37,245 nt of DNA. Origin: a virus. Location: positions 1 through 37,245 of IMG/VR virus record IMGVR_UViG_3300022538_000121; one strand, 5' to 3'. Positions 19,140 through 28,859 of the stretch are shown here, piece by piece. The position numbers and the translations under genes were made by a program. Below the pieces are notes generated by a model. The model had not been told where the DNA came from and ran no database searches. It saw only the letters and a list, made by a program, of their open reading frames with translations. How positions within the stretch are numbered: the stretch's first letter is position 1; each line of letters opens with the position of its first letter.

Positions 19140-20760
19140 CGAAAGAGCAAAAGAAATAATCAAAGAACAGGACCGCGAAGAACAGAAGGCTTCTAATTTT
19201 CGCAACTTATATCAGGAAGTGGCAGACCACATGCTTCCACGTGAGAACCAGATTATAGGAGTGCGTACACCAGGCGAAGATAAATCGCAGCAAATTTTCG
19301 ACCCCACCGCTATGCTTGACTTACAGGATATGGTGTCAGGATTGTCTGCTGTATTTTTCCCGCCTGGCGAGCTTGCATTTGGTCTTACAGTAAAAAACAG
19401 GGAACTTGCTAACAGGGACAATGTTAAGCGATACCTTGCTCTTGCTTCTCAAATTACACACGACGAACTTTTCGCTTCTAACTTTATGTTACAGTTAAAC
19501 GAAACTCTCTCTTCCCTGATAGGATTTGGTACTGGTAATTTATTTTCTGAGTGGAAGTTAGGGCTTAATTTTAAGGATTGGGACGTATCTTTTTATACTA
19601 TAAAACAAAACAGTGCAGGAATTGTAGATACGGTACTTATAAAATTCCCGCTTACTGCAAGGCAGGCAATTCAGGAGTTCGGAGACGCTGCCGGCGAAAA
19701 GGTCTTGGAAGATTCCAAAAACCCTGAAAAAGAATCAGAGAAATATGAATTTATCCATCGCATAGGGCCAAGGGGAGAGCGAAATCGAAAATTTACTGAC
19801 TTTCTGAATATGCCGATAGAGTCGATATTTGTAAATGTAAAAGAACAAACAATAGTTGATGAAGGCGGTTTTGAGGAGTTGCCGTGTGCAGTAGCCCGAT
19901 GGAAAAAATCTTCTAATGAAGTCTGGGGCAGGGGGCAGGGGACTGTTGCCCTGTCAATAACTAAAGAACTCCAGCAAATGCACTCTGATTTCGTCGAATG
20001 TGGTAACAAATGGAACAATCCGCCGAGACAGTCTCTTGCTAATGCAGTTGAAGGCCGTGTTGATGTAAGGCCTGGGGCTAATAATATTGTAACCCAAATA
20101 GATGCTATTAAAGCACTCGACCAGGGAGTAAGAGGAAGTTTTCCAATAACCAAGGAAATGCTCGAATTTACACAGGATATAATCCACAGAATTTTTTTCA
20201 AAGATGTTTTTGCACCATTAGCAGACTTGACAGGCGATAGGCGTAATAAACTTGAAATCTGGGAAAGAATAAAGAAGGCGCCAGCTAAGAAACTTGCCAA
20301 TCCTATTTACAGACTCCAAAGTGAGTTATTTACCCCTTCTATTACAAGAAGTACGTTACTTTTGATTAGAAATGGCGTTATACCGCCTCCGCCTGCGGAA
20401 CTTCAGGGGCAGGGTTTTGGTATTGAATATATAAGTGAACTTGCCTTAGCAATGCGAGACCAGCAGTCTCAGGGCTTTGTTCAATTGGCGGCCTTGGTGA
20501 CAGAGCTTGACCCCGTATTCCCAGGTGCGAAAGATATTATTAATATCGACAGGGCGTTACCGGATATTGCTTTTACATTTGGTACAAAGGTTGAACATCT
20601 GTCAACTGCTGAAGAAATTGCTGCCGCAAGAGAGGCAAGAGCAGAATTGTTACAGCAGAAACAGGCATTGGAAGTGGCACAGGCAGCAGGACAGGCTTAT
20701 AGTCAAACTACAAGTGCGCCCGAAGAAGGTTCGTTAGCAGGAATTGTAACAGGAACATAA
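19132..20760 (+). CDS. Portal / head-tail connector (T7 gp8-like)
   Basis: The 542 residues match the length of T7-type connectors. The sequence has the expected gp8-type beginning (helical, EEQKASNFRNLYQEVADHML), FDPTAMLDLQDMVSGLSAVF, an NNIVTQIDAI segment and an Ala/Gln-rich helical C-terminus. It would form the dodecameric ring through which the terminase pumps DNA and to which the tail attaches. Position between terminase and scaffold supports the call. Confidence 0.85.
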   Translation: MADERAKEIIKEQDREEQKASNFRNLYQEVADHMLPRENQIIGVRTPGEDKSQQIFDPTAMLDLQDMVSGLSAVFFPPGELAFGLTVKNRELANRDNVKRYLALASQITHDELFASNFMLQLNETLSSLIGFGTGNLFSEWKLGLNFKDWDVSFYTIKQNSAGIVDTVLIKFPLTARQAIQEFGDAAGEKVLEDSKNPEKESEKYEFIHRIGPRGERNRKFTDFLNMPIESIFVNVKEQTIVDEGGFEELPCAVARWKKSSNEVWGRGQGTVALSITKELQQMHSDFVECGNKWNNPPRQSLANAVEGRVDVRPGANNIVTQIDAIKALDQGVRGSFPITKEMLEFTQDIIHRIFFKDVFAPLADLTGDRRNKLEIWERIKKAPAKKLANPIYRLQSELFTPSITRSTLLLIRNGVIPPPPAELQGQGFGIEYISELALAMRDQQSQGFVQLAALVTELDPVFPGAKDIINIDRALPDIAFTFGTKVEHLSTAEEIAAAREARAELLQQKQALEVAQAAGQAYSQTTSAPEEGSLAGIVTGT

Positions 20761-20770
20761 GGAGAATGAA

Positions 20771-20932
20771 ATGGAAGCTACAGAAGAAATAGCAGAGGAA
20801 CAGATTAAAGAAGTTGACGGACGAACACTTGCAGGCAAGAGACTAAAGGCAATTGAGGATTCCCAAGCAAAAATCCTGGAGACATTGGCCGACCACGAAA
20901 AAAGAATTGCTGAATGTAGCATTCGGAGATAG
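20771..20932 (+). CDS. Small coiled-coil head protein
   Basis: This 53-residue, highly charged helical protein (MEATEEIAEEQIKEVDGRTL, then KILETLADHEKRIAEC) starts ten bases after the portal stop with a GGAG upstream. No function is known. Confidence 0.6.
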   Translation: MEATEEIAEEQIKEVDGRTLAGKRLKAIEDSQAKILETLADHEKRIAECSIRR

Positions 20933-20934
20933 TT

Positions 20935-21087
20935 ATGGCAAAGAAAAAGAAATTGACTCGAAAAAAAGCTAAAAAGATATTGAAACACGGAAGTGTACGT
21001 GGACATAAACTGACCGAGAAACAAGAGGGTTTCTTTGGTGCAAGAGCAGGTGGACAACCCATTAAGAGAAAAAGGAAAAAGAAATAA
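20935..21087 (+). CDS. Small basic conserved phage protein (KHGSVRGHKLTEKQ)
   Basis: This 50-residue, Lys-rich protein has the pattern KHGSVRGHKLTEKQEGFFGA followed by RAGG. I recognise it as a recurrent tiny protein in tailed phages with no known role. Its TAA overlaps the next ATG. Confidence 0.65.
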   Translation: MAKKKKLTRKKAKKILKHGSVRGHKLTEKQEGFFGARAGGQPIKRKRKKK

Positions 21088-21338
21088 TGGACGAACAACA
21101 ACGGACGGTAGCTGCATACAAAGATGTTTTTTCGGCTGACGATGCAAAGGCTCAAATAGTAATTGGCGATATATCGAAGTTTTGCTTGGAGAATGCTGAT
21201 ATATTCGATGTCAATAGCGCCAGAAAGACAGACTTTAACCTTGGTGCTAATTCGGTCATCAGGCATATTAGATGGATGTTAAAACGTAAAACGGAACAAA
21301 AGCAGGAAACAGTAATTAGTGAAAGGAAAGTATTATGA
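21087..21338 (+). CDS. Bbp19-like phage protein
   Basis: The product has 83 residues. YKDVFSADDAKAQIVIGDIS, then FNLGANSVIRHIRWMLK, resembles the Bbp19 family (Y-x-x-V-F-S...G-x-R-x-x-x-x-I-x-x-x-L). These are small proteins encoded in the head region of podoviruses. The function is unknown. Confidence 0.55.
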   Translation: MDEQQRTVAAYKDVFSADDAKAQIVIGDISKFCLENADIFDVNSARKTDFNLGANSVIRHIRWMLKRKTEQKQETVISERKVL

Positions 21339-21613
21339 GTAAATCTTTTGTAGAACAAGTGGCGTCGCTTTTTTACATTTGTTTGCAACAAGTTATTGAT
21401 AAATCTCAATTAAAGAAATGTTATGAACGCTCGATATTTCCAGCGGTGAGAATTCAATACTTTGATAAAACTAAAAATTATAAAGTCGAATGGAGATATG
21501 GCAAAATAACAAGATATAGATATTTAACAAAATCACAAGTGAGGAATTTAGTTAATAAACCGTCAATTATAGTAAGAATAGCCAAATTATTTAAGGGAAT
21601 TGAATTATGTTAG
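21335..21613 (+). CDS. Hypothetical basic protein
   Basis: The product has 92 residues, basic, with a Tyr/Arg-rich middle (EWRYGKITRYRYLTKSQVRN). The start overlaps the previous TGA and the end overlaps the scaffold gene. It is unrecognised. Confidence 0.55.
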   Translation: MSKSFVEQVASLFYICLQQVIDKSQLKKCYERSIFPAVRIQYFDKTKNYKVEWRYGKITRYRYLTKSQVRNLVNKPSIIVRIAKLFKGIELC

Positions 21614-22485
21614 AAGGACAAGAAGCGTCTGGAACACAGGTAGCGGCAGAGCCGTCTGCTGAACAGGTAGCGCAGGAACAGACTCCGCAGACTTTTATAG
21701 ATGCGGATGGTAATTTCAAACCTGGATGGAAAGAGCATTACATATCGGAGGAGATGAGAGCAGATAAGGTCTTTGATACCTTTAGTGATGTTAAAGGCAG
21801 TTTGAAGATGCTGGGAAGCCTTCAGGGTATGATAGGCAAGAAAGGTGTTATCATTCCTGGTGAAGCGTCTCCGCCTTCTGAATGGGACAACTTCCATCGT
21901 GAGTGTGGTAGACCGGATACGAAAGATTTGTTCGAAATGAAAGTCCCTGATGATTTGGCTGAATACTACAATGAAAACCTTGTAGCCAAAGCAAGGGATA
22001 TTTTCTTTGATTCAGGGTTTAACCAAAAACAGGTAGATACCTTGTGGGCGTTTGAAGAAGAGCGAATTCAAGACTTTGTAAAGACTCAGGCAAAGCAACA
22101 ATTTGAAGCAGATAATGCTTTTTCAGAATGGAGCGCAGACAATCCAGAAAAGCTCCAAAGATGTAACCGTATAATACAGGAAAATGTTAATGACGATGAA
22201 CACAAAACTGCGTTGCTTAAAATATTGGATAATAATATTGAATTTGCCGAACTGTTATCGAATGTGTCATCAAAGTTTCAGGAACACAAAATTGTTACTG
22301 ACCCCGAAACGCCGTCTGGTATGCTGCCAAGCGAGGCATTAACCGAAGCGAAGAAGATTGAAGCCACGCCTGGATTCTTAATGCCGGACGAAAAAGGGCA
22401 ATTCTTAAAAGATACAAATATGGTCGAATACCAAAGACTTGAAAAGGAAAGGGATAGATTATATCGAGTAGCTAATCCTGGGTAG
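21607..22485 (+). CDS. Scaffolding protein
   Basis: The 292 residues are strongly acidic and helical, with a Gln/Glu/Ala-rich N-terminus and no catalytic motif. The position directly before the major capsid gene and the composition match T7 gp9-type scaffolds, which shape the prohead and then leave. Confidence 0.75.
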   Translation: MLEGQEASGTQVAAEPSAEQVAQEQTPQTFIDADGNFKPGWKEHYISEEMRADKVFDTFSDVKGSLKMLGSLQGMIGKKGVIIPGEASPPSEWDNFHRECGRPDTKDLFEMKVPDDLAEYYNENLVAKARDIFFDSGFNQKQVDTLWAFEEERIQDFVKTQAKQQFEADNAFSEWSADNPEKLQRCNRIIQENVNDDEHKTALLKILDNNIEFAELLSNVSSKFQEHKIVTDPETPSGMLPSEALTEAKKIEATPGFLMPDEKGQFLKDTNMVEYQRLEKERDRLYRVANPG

Positions 22486-22608
22486 TGCCAAGGCATCCAG
22501 AGGTCGTCGCACCTAAACGGCCACCTATCAGGTGCAAAATGAAGGCATTGTCGTCTCCGTTGACGGTAGCTTTGTCGAGTAGTATGACAATTTGTTAAGG
22601 AGATTACG
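22486..22608 (+). other. Intergenic region before the capsid gene
   Basis: In these 123 bases there is a hairpin GCACCT/AGGTGC (22509-22514, 22530-22535) and a smaller CGTC/GACG (22552-22565). A frame stays open from 22485 to 22599 but has no good start. AAGGAG precedes the capsid ATG. No T-run follows the hairpins. It may set the scaffold-to-capsid ratio. Confidence 0.35.
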
Positions 22609-23538
22609 ATGCCTGTAACTATAGACCAGGTAACAGCGCAGAAATTTGCGTCTGTTTTGCTTGTACTCTCTCAGCAATTAGGGTCGAAATTTGCATCAAG
22701 AGTGCGGAACGAAAATGTCGCTTCCGCTGAACTTGCATATTTCGATACTTTAGCTGAAGATGATGATACAGCACAGAAAACGGGTCGGCATCAGGGAACT
22801 CCGCTTTCAGAGCCTATATTCGGCAGGAGACGGGTTGTACCTCATCCCTGGACGAATAAAAAGGCTCTGGACAAGGAAGACCTTGACAGAATGTTGCCAG
22901 ACCCACGTAACCCCGTAGCGATGAACCAGGTCAGGTCGCTCGGAAGACAGAAAGATGACCTGTTAATTGAAGCAGCTTTGGGTTCAGCTTCTATTGGTAA
23001 GGCCGGCGGAAGCTCAGTAACATTTGCGAATGATTCAAGGTCAATCAACGGTGACGGTACGGTAACTACGCTCGGTACAGCCGCAACTCCTGATGGTTCT
23101 GCTGCCGAAACTGACATTTCTCTTGATAAGTTACTAACTATGATGAGAATCTTCAACGAAGAGGATGTTGATCCTGATATTCGCAAATATTGGGCCGTTC
23201 CACCGAAGGATATTGAAGACCTGTTAAATCTTGTGGAAATTGGCAGTATTGATTACAATACTGTTAAAGCATTACAACAGGGCAAGATTGATACATTTGC
23301 CGGATTCGATTTCTTCTGGATTAACCGGCTTACCGTAGATGGTACAGACGGCACTACAACTCGTACAATCGCATGGGCACAGGATGGTTTAATCCTGGCC
23401 GCCATTGGCGACATTTCCACTCGTATAGAAGAGGCTGAAAGGCTTGATTTTGCCTGGGTTCTCTTCTCGAAGATGGATTTGGGCGCCGTCAGAATGGAAG
23501 GCGAAAAAGTCCACGAATGCCTCAATAAGATAGCATAG
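22609..23538 (+). CDS. Major capsid protein
   Basis: The 309 residues include LGSKFASRVRNENVASAELAY-type N-terminal sequence, a Gly/Ser-rich middle and an Asp/Glu-rich IEEAERLDFAWVLFSKMDLG near the end. Position after the scaffold, strong AAGGAG and length make it the HK97-fold shell protein. No cleavage site is evident. Confidence 0.8.
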   Translation: MPVTIDQVTAQKFASVLLVLSQQLGSKFASRVRNENVASAELAYFDTLAEDDDTAQKTGRHQGTPLSEPIFGRRRVVPHPWTNKKALDKEDLDRMLPDPRNPVAMNQVRSLGRQKDDLLIEAALGSASIGKAGGSSVTFANDSRSINGDGTVTTLGTAATPDGSAAETDISLDKLLTMMRIFNEEDVDPDIRKYWAVPPKDIEDLLNLVEIGSIDYNTVKALQQGKIDTFAGFDFFWINRLTVDGTDGTTTRTIAWAQDGLILAAIGDISTRIEEAERLDFAWVLFSKMDLGAVRMEGEKVHECLNKIA

Positions 23539-23554
23539 AAAGGAGACTCTTATT

Positions 23555-24346
23555 ATGAGTACAGGATTTCAATTTAATAAAGGGCCTCTTGTGAATGGGG
23601 CTACTCCGAGAGATTTTTCTCTCGCGGCGCATGAATTCGGCGTACATTTAGCTGAAACTACGCAGCGATACGTTCTGGGTACAAGATATGAGACTTGGGA
23701 CGACCGCCAGTATATTTATTCTAAATCAGCCGGTGCTTGCATTTCCGGTCAAGGTGCTGAAATTACCAACATTGGCTATACAGCCTATACGGCATTTGGC
23801 GTGGCGGCTTCGATTGGCGATACTTCCGTAACGGTTCCGGCTGCAACGCACGCCGCTTTAGCCGAAGACGAACTTGCCGGTGGTTATATCACCATTTTCG
23901 ATGGTTCCACTAATAACACTCAATTTAGGGGAATTGTAGGAAATGAAGCCTCGATACTGAATGTGGCTTTTATTGTCTATCTTGATGAGCCGCTTACAGA
24001 GGCGGTAACTGCATCCACTTCAGCTTGCGAAACATACAAAAGTCCGTACGACGGTTTGCAAACAGGCACATCAGATTCGCGCTCAAAAGCAGGTGTTCCT
24101 GCGGTAAAAATTACTGCGGCTGATGTCTATTTTTGGGTTCAAAAGAAAGGGCCGACTTGGGTTGCTCCGCAAGGCGGTGTTAATGACAGGGATAGGGGTA
24201 GTTATTGGAGACACGATGGTTCACTCCAAGATTTTGAAATATTATCAGGTCAAACTATTCCCGCTGGCAGTTCATCACAGTATGCAGGTTATTTGCTTGC
24301 AGGCGAAGAGAACAATATCGGCCCATTGTTTATGTTGAAAGGTTAA
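23555..24346 (+). CDS. Capsid-associated structural protein
   Basis: The 263 residues are rich in beta, Gly, Thr and Ala (AAHEFGVHLAETTQRYVLGT, then GDTSVTVPAATHAALAEDEL). It directly follows the capsid gene and is followed by a terminator. The position suggests a head decoration or head-tail joining protein; the family is not certain. Confidence 0.55.
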   Translation: MSTGFQFNKGPLVNGATPRDFSLAAHEFGVHLAETTQRYVLGTRYETWDDRQYIYSKSAGACISGQGAEITNIGYTAYTAFGVAASIGDTSVTVPAATHAALAEDELAGGYITIFDGSTNNTQFRGIVGNEASILNVAFIVYLDEPLTEAVTASTSACETYKSPYDGLQTGTSDSRSKAGVPAVKITAADVYFWVQKKGPTWVAPQGGVNDRDRGSYWRHDGSLQDFEILSGQTIPAGSSSQYAGYLLAGEENNIGPLFMLKG

Positions 24347-24357
24347 AAAGAATGTAG

Positions 24358-24386
24358 GAAGGGGGCATTTTGTCCCCTTCTTTTTT
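24358..24386 (+). terminator. Terminator after the capsid block
   Basis: GAAGGGG (24358-24364) and CCCCTTC (24374-24380) with a 9-base loop, then T6. It lowers expression of the tail genes relative to the capsid genes. Confidence 0.9.
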
Positions 24387-24400
24387 AGAAAGGTTGTTTG

Positions 24401-24625
24401 ATGGAAGTAATAGGAAGGTGCGGACGGTTAACAACCCCAAACCCACCTTGTCCCAAATGTGGTTGGTTTATGTTTATGCCAAGGGAAAAAGGAACTGTCC
24501 GTTTTCATTTGTGTAAATCTTGTGGTTTTAAGGGGATAGATACAAGAAATTTCAGTTGGGAAGCAATTAAAATTTATTTTGAGAGGTTTAGATTATGGCA
24601 AAGAAAAAAGCCAAGCAAAAAATAG
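24401..24625 (+). CDS. Zinc-ribbon protein
   Basis: The product has 74 residues from ATG at 24401; an in-frame TTG immediately before is less likely. CPKCGWF and LCKSCGFK are about 19 residues apart. It sits behind the capsid terminator. The function is unknown. Confidence 0.6.
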   Translation: MEVIGRCGRLTTPNPPCPKCGWFMFMPREKGTVRFHLCKSCGFKGIDTRNFSWEAIKIYFERFRLWQRKKPSKK

Positions 24626-24690
24626 AAAAATGTGCCGCAGAGATTAAGCGGGAAAGGTACGAAAAAGCAAAAGCAAAGAAAAGTAATTAA
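24595..24690 (+). CDS. Lys-rich miniprotein
   Basis: The product has 31 residues (MAKKKAKQKIEKCAAEIKRE...), basic and helical, overlapping the zinc protein in another frame. GAGAGG precedes the ATG. Such Lys-rich tiny genes are frequent in phage structural operons. Confidence 0.5.
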   Translation: MAKKKAKQKIEKCAAEIKRERYEKAKAKKSN

Positions 24691-24699
24691 GGAGTTATT

Positions 24700-25038
24700 A
24701 TGGCAGATTTTACAGTAAATACAACTACAACAAAGGGCAGTTGGCAAATTACAGACGCTTACAGCACTGACGTTAGTACCAGCACGGAACTTTTAGCAAC
24801 TTCTGCTGGAAACGAGTATTTGCTCAAAAGTATTTCGGTTGAAATAAATCACAGTGATACGTGGTTCAAGGTATTTGATGATACTACTCTACGGATAGGA
24901 CCGGTAAAACCAAGAACAAATAATTATCACAGAGATTACGAGAGTCCTATCAGGATTGCAGGAGCTATTAATATCCAGACCGAATCTGATAAGCAGATAC
25001 ATATTACTATTGCGTGGAAACTTCGTACAACAACGTAA
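24700..25038 (+). CDS. Hypothetical beta-rich structural protein
   Basis: The 112 residues are beta- and Thr/Ser-rich (VNTTTTKGSWQITDAYSTDV), ending IHITIAWKLRTTT. It may be a small virion protein. The family is not recognised. AAGGAG is present. Confidence 0.55.
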   Translation: MADFTVNTTTTKGSWQITDAYSTDVSTSTELLATSAGNEYLLKSISVEINHSDTWFKVFDDTTLRIGPVKPRTNNYHRDYESPIRIAGAINIQTESDKQIHITIAWKLRTTT

Positions 25039-25047
25039 GGAGATATT

Positions 25048-25239
25048 ATGGCTGAAGTAGAAGAAGAATGTATCTTTCGTACGAGGGCTGACCAGGTTAA
25101 GTTCAGCACCCAGACTAATGGTGATACGATTCGTTTAGTCAATTTGAAACTGAATCAGGCTCAGGCTACGAGTATGGCTTGGTTGGTAAACGCTGATGGT
25201 AACGTCGAACTGGAATTTAAGGTTAAGGTGAAAGAATAA
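25048..25239 (+). CDS. Small hypothetical structural protein
   Basis: The 63 residues are beta-rich (NGDTIRLVNLKLNQAQATSM), ending VELEFKVKVKE. It precedes the tail-tubular gene and overlaps its start by one base (TAATG). Confidence 0.55.
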   Translation: MAEVEEECIFRTRADQVKFSTQTNGDTIRLVNLKLNQAQATSMAWLVNADGNVELEFKVKVKE

Positions 25240-25859
25240 TGGCTGAATCTGAAACTCGGATATGCAATCAGGCTTTGGCCCGTGCCGGTTCCACGAGAAT
25301 AAACGACCTTGAAAAAGATGGTTCTGTACCAGCTATTCACTGTCGAACTCACTATGAACCAACAAGAGATAGTCTTTTACGTTTACATTGGTGGCGGTTT
25401 GCCAGGGCAAGGGCTGAATTGTCTCAGGATACTGTTGACCCAGACTTTGAATGGGATAATCAATTTATACTCCCAACTGATTTTATGAGATTCAGGTCTA
25501 TCTTTGAAGAAACCAATAGCACTTCTAAGAGTAGGAGACATTCGATTGAAGGAGACAGGCTTTTGACTAATCTCGATGAAGTGAGTCTTAGGTATATTAA
25601 AAAAGTAACAGACGCCTCCAAATTCGACCCGTTATTTGTAGAAGTTTTAGTCTTATTATTGGCAAAGAAACTTATTCCTATTTTAGCCGGTACGGAAGCT
25701 GCACGACTAATGAAAGATGTTAAAGACGACCTGAAAGCCTTAATGCCGAAAGTTTTGGCAGTAGACGAAGATGAAACTGATGTTGGCGGCAGAAGTGATT
25801 GGAACCTTGCTCGTCACGGCGGACTGGGAATAGCGGGTCAAGAGGAAAGGCTCTGGTAA
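25239..25859 (+). CDS. Tail tubular protein A (gp11-like)
   Basis: The 206 residues include ICNQALARAGSTRINDLEKD and then HYEPTRDSLLRLHWWRFARA, the signature of T7 gp11-type adaptor proteins that join portal to tail tube. The C-terminus ends GLGIAGQEERLW. The stop overlaps the next ATG (TAATG). Confidence 0.85.
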   Translation: MAESETRICNQALARAGSTRINDLEKDGSVPAIHCRTHYEPTRDSLLRLHWWRFARARAELSQDTVDPDFEWDNQFILPTDFMRFRSIFEETNSTSKSRRHSIEGDRLLTNLDEVSLRYIKKVTDASKFDPLFVEVLVLLLAKKLIPILAGTEAARLMKDVKDDLKALMPKVLAVDEDETDVGGRSDWNLARHGGLGIAGQEERLW

Positions 25860-26317
25860 TGGCTAATGAGATTTGGCACAATTTTTTATCTGGAGATACT
25901 CTTGATGCTTATGTTTTCAAGAAGACGAATGACCAGGTTTTCGACGAGAATGATGGCGGAGATACATTTGAGGTTTGGCAAGATGGGAATGTTGCAAATT
26001 ATGATATACCTATGACTGATAATGGAGGTGATTATTATTCAGTGGACTTTCCTTCTGTAATTACAACTGCTGGAGTTTACAGAATTGCAATAGCGCGACG
26101 AGCAGGTGGCACTGCTGCCGTTGGTGATTTGAGAATTGCACAAGGTGAAATCTATTGGGATGGTTCTGCTGAGATAGATATTCGGACATTGGATACTTCT
26201 ATCAACGATGATGTTATCGGTGCAGATGGTGATACTTTGGAAAGTCTGTCCGACCAGTTAGATGCTATAGCAACTGACCAGAATACTGTACTTAATATTT
26301 ATGGGCCAGGAGAATAG
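25859..26317 (+). CDS. Small tail-associated protein
   Basis: The 152 residues start at MANEIWHNFLSGDTLDAYVF. Aromatic, Asp-rich beta pattern (NGGDYYSVDFPSVITTAGVY, then GEIYWDGSAEID). It lies between the tubular proteins. It may be a minor tail or fibre-related protein. Confidence 0.5.
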   Translation: MANEIWHNFLSGDTLDAYVFKKTNDQVFDENDGGDTFEVWQDGNVANYDIPMTDNGGDYYSVDFPSVITTAGVYRIAIARRAGGTAAVGDLRIAQGEIYWDGSAEIDIRTLDTSINDDVIGADGDTLESLSDQLDAIATDQNTVLNIYGPGE

Positions 26318-26329
26318 AACTAAAAACTT

Positions 26330-28858
26330 ATGGCAAATTTACCTATACTATCTTTTAACGCTGGCCTCTTATCGCCTCAGATAGATACCCGGTCTGATGT
26401 TAAGAAATATTCATCCGGCTGTCGTATTTTGGAGAATATGATACCGAGGATTTACGGCCCTGCCGAAAGACGGCCTGGTTTTAAGTTCATCAGGAGTGTG
26501 ATAGATAGTGATGTAGTTTCTATGCTCAGTCCGTTCATATTCTCATCTACAATTGCCTACCAGTTGGAATTTGGCGACCTGAATTTGAGGTTCTTTTTTG
26601 ACGGCGGAATAGTCTTAGGCCCAGATGACCCAGTAGAGGTAACAACCCCATATCTTGAGGCAGACCTATTCCAATTACAGACCAAGCAAAGCGCAGATGT
26701 GATGTGGATAGTACACGGCGATTATGCACCGAGGAAATTATCAAGAATAAGTGCAACGGCTTTTACCTTAGATACTATCACATTTAATAATGGCCCTTTC
26801 CTAAGAAGAAATGACCTTGCTAATGCCGATGATGTTACAATGACTATCGGAGGTCTGGCGATAGCTACGGCGACGGCGGGTGCTAAAAATACTGGCAAAT
26901 TTACAATAACAAGTAGTTCAGATATATCTTCATTGTTTCCGCCGAATAAGAGATTTTATATTGGTGGTTCAACTGGTAATGATGCAGGTTATACGGTACA
27001 CGATTCTATAACGACTTATGCTACGACTTATGTTGGTACGACACTGACCGTTTATGCCAATGAGACTATTGCGGATGGTACTGACGATGGTGAGATAATG
27101 GTTGCAGGTGGTACTGGTACTCTAACCTGTTCTGTTGATATTATTTTGAAAAGTGGTCACGCTGACGCCTTATTCAAACTCACTCAAAAGAGAGTTCTGC
27201 CTGCTACGCGAGGAACTTTGACTGGTACTAACACTGGTATAATTGGACAAGCCATAGACATCAAAGGTTCGCTTACTATTACTACTGGTGGGAATTGGGC
27301 AGGTACTATAGAACTTCAAAGGAATGAGGATGGTACTAATTGGGAGACAGTTAAGCCATACACCTCAACAATAACCAATGGTATTGGTTCGGGAAATTTG
27401 CAGAAAACCGAAATAGAAGAACAAGACAATGTTCAATATAGGATGTTTGTAACAGCACATACAAGTGGAACAATAAGTGCTACTCTCACGGCAAATGAAA
27501 GTACGCAGGATGGAATTATAAGAATAACATCTGTCGATAATCCTACAACTGCAAGGATAACTTTCGTAACGCCATTTCCATCTACAACGGCGACTAAAAG
27601 ATGGGCTGAAGGCGCCTGGTCTGGTGTGCAGGGTTATCCGGTAGCGTTCACATTTTTTGAAGAGAGGGCTGTATATGCTAAAGGCCAGACTATATGGCTG
27701 AGTGGTACGGGTGATTTTGAAGATTTTGAAGAGGGTATAAATGATGCTGATTCGTTTTCTTTGGCTATACCGGCTGCGGATAATATTCAATGGATAGAGT
27801 CTTTAGAGGCTTTAGTCGTGGGTACGACAGGTGGTGAATGGCGGATACGGTCAACCACATTAGATGAACCTTTAGCACCTCCTCCTAAGGTAAGCGTAAA
27901 ACAACAGACATCTTATGGTGGTAGGAATATTCAGGCTATAAAAGTGAATCAAGCAGTTCTCTTTATTGATTTTGTCGGTCGTAAAGTAAGGGAAATGACT
28001 TTTAGTGATGAGCGACAAAAATATGTTGCCCCCGATTTAACCGCATTGGCCGAACACATAACTGAAGGTATAATAAAGGATTACGCATACCAACGAAATC
28101 CCGATTCGATTCTGTGGTTCGTTTTGGAAGATGGTACGTTAAAATCTATGACCTACGAAAGGGAACAGAACGTAGTTGCCTGGTCTGAGCATCCTGTAGG
28201 TGGTGGCGGTATTGTGGAATCTGTATCTGTAATTCCTGGTGATACCGAGGATGAAGTCTGGGTAACCGTCCAGAGGACTATAAATGATAATATTGTTAGA
28301 TACATTGAACAGATGCAGCCAAGGGATTTTGGTGACCAAGTGGATGCTTTCTTTGTCGATTCAGGTCTTTCTTATGCTGGTGACCCTACTGATACTTTCA
28401 GTGGATTAGGTCATTTAGAAGGCGAGGAAGTTTCTATATTAGGTGACGGTGGAGTTCTTGCAAGCAAAACAGTGGCGGATGGTAAAATTGCCGTTGATGA
28501 AGCGGTTTCTGTAGTTCATGTTGGCTTGCCAAGTACATACCGGTTAAGTCCGATGAGAATGGATATTTCTACTCAGACTGGCACTACTATGAGTCGTGTC
28601 AAAAAAATCTCTGAAATATCAATAAGCCTTTATAAATCCTTAAATGTGCAATATGGAGATAGTACAACTGCGCATGATATAGAATGGCGAACTACAGAAC
28701 CTTATGGCAATCCGCCAGAGTTATTTACAGGCATAACACCCAAGCAGACATTTGACGGCGGTTTTAAAGAAGAAGACCCCATAATAATTTCAGGTTCAGA
28801 CCCGCTTCCGTGTACGGTTCGGGCAATAATTCCAAGAATACAAACGACAGGGAGATAA
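26330..28858 (+). CDS. Tail tubular protein B / nozzle (gp12-like)
   Basis: The 842 residues fit the size of T7 gp12. The N-terminus (SFNAGLLSPQIDTRSDVKKY, then GCRILENMIPRIYGPAERRP) is the standard gp12-type opening. IQWIESLEALVVGTTGGEWR and YGGRNIQAIKVNQAVLFIDF later match the conserved core. It forms the tail nozzle. Confidence 0.88.
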   Translation: MANLPILSFNAGLLSPQIDTRSDVKKYSSGCRILENMIPRIYGPAERRPGFKFIRSVIDSDVVSMLSPFIFSSTIAYQLEFGDLNLRFFFDGGIVLGPDDPVEVTTPYLEADLFQLQTKQSADVMWIVHGDYAPRKLSRISATAFTLDTITFNNGPFLRRNDLANADDVTMTIGGLAIATATAGAKNTGKFTITSSSDISSLFPPNKRFYIGGSTGNDAGYTVHDSITTYATTYVGTTLTVYANETIADGTDDGEIMVAGGTGTLTCSVDIILKSGHADALFKLTQKRVLPATRGTLTGTNTGIIGQAIDIKGSLTITTGGNWAGTIELQRNEDGTNWETVKPYTSTITNGIGSGNLQKTEIEEQDNVQYRMFVTAHTSGTISATLTANESTQDGIIRITSVDNPTTARITFVTPFPSTTATKRWAEGAWSGVQGYPVAFTFFEERAVYAKGQTIWLSGTGDFEDFEEGINDADSFSLAIPAADNIQWIESLEALVVGTTGGEWRIRSTTLDEPLAPPPKVSVKQQTSYGGRNIQAIKVNQAVLFIDFVGRKVREMTFSDERQKYVAPDLTALAEHITEGIIKDYAYQRNPDSILWFVLEDGTLKSMTYEREQNVVAWSEHPVGGGGIVESVSVIPGDTEDEVWVTVQRTINDNIVRYIEQMQPRDFGDQVDAFFVDSGLSYAGDPTDTFSGLGHLEGEEVSILGDGGVLASKTVADGKIAVDEAVSVVHVGLPSTYRLSPMRMDISTQTGTTMSRVKKISEISISLYKSLNVQYGDSTTAHDIEWRTTEPYGNPPELFTGITPKQTFDGGFKEEDPIIISGSDPLPCTVRAIIPRIQTTGR

Positions 28859-28859
28859 A

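Noticed and set aside
22485-22599. Frameshift or readthrough extension of the scaffold
   Set aside because: An open frame exists, but no slippery site or conserved sequence supports it; the hairpin is too far from the stop.
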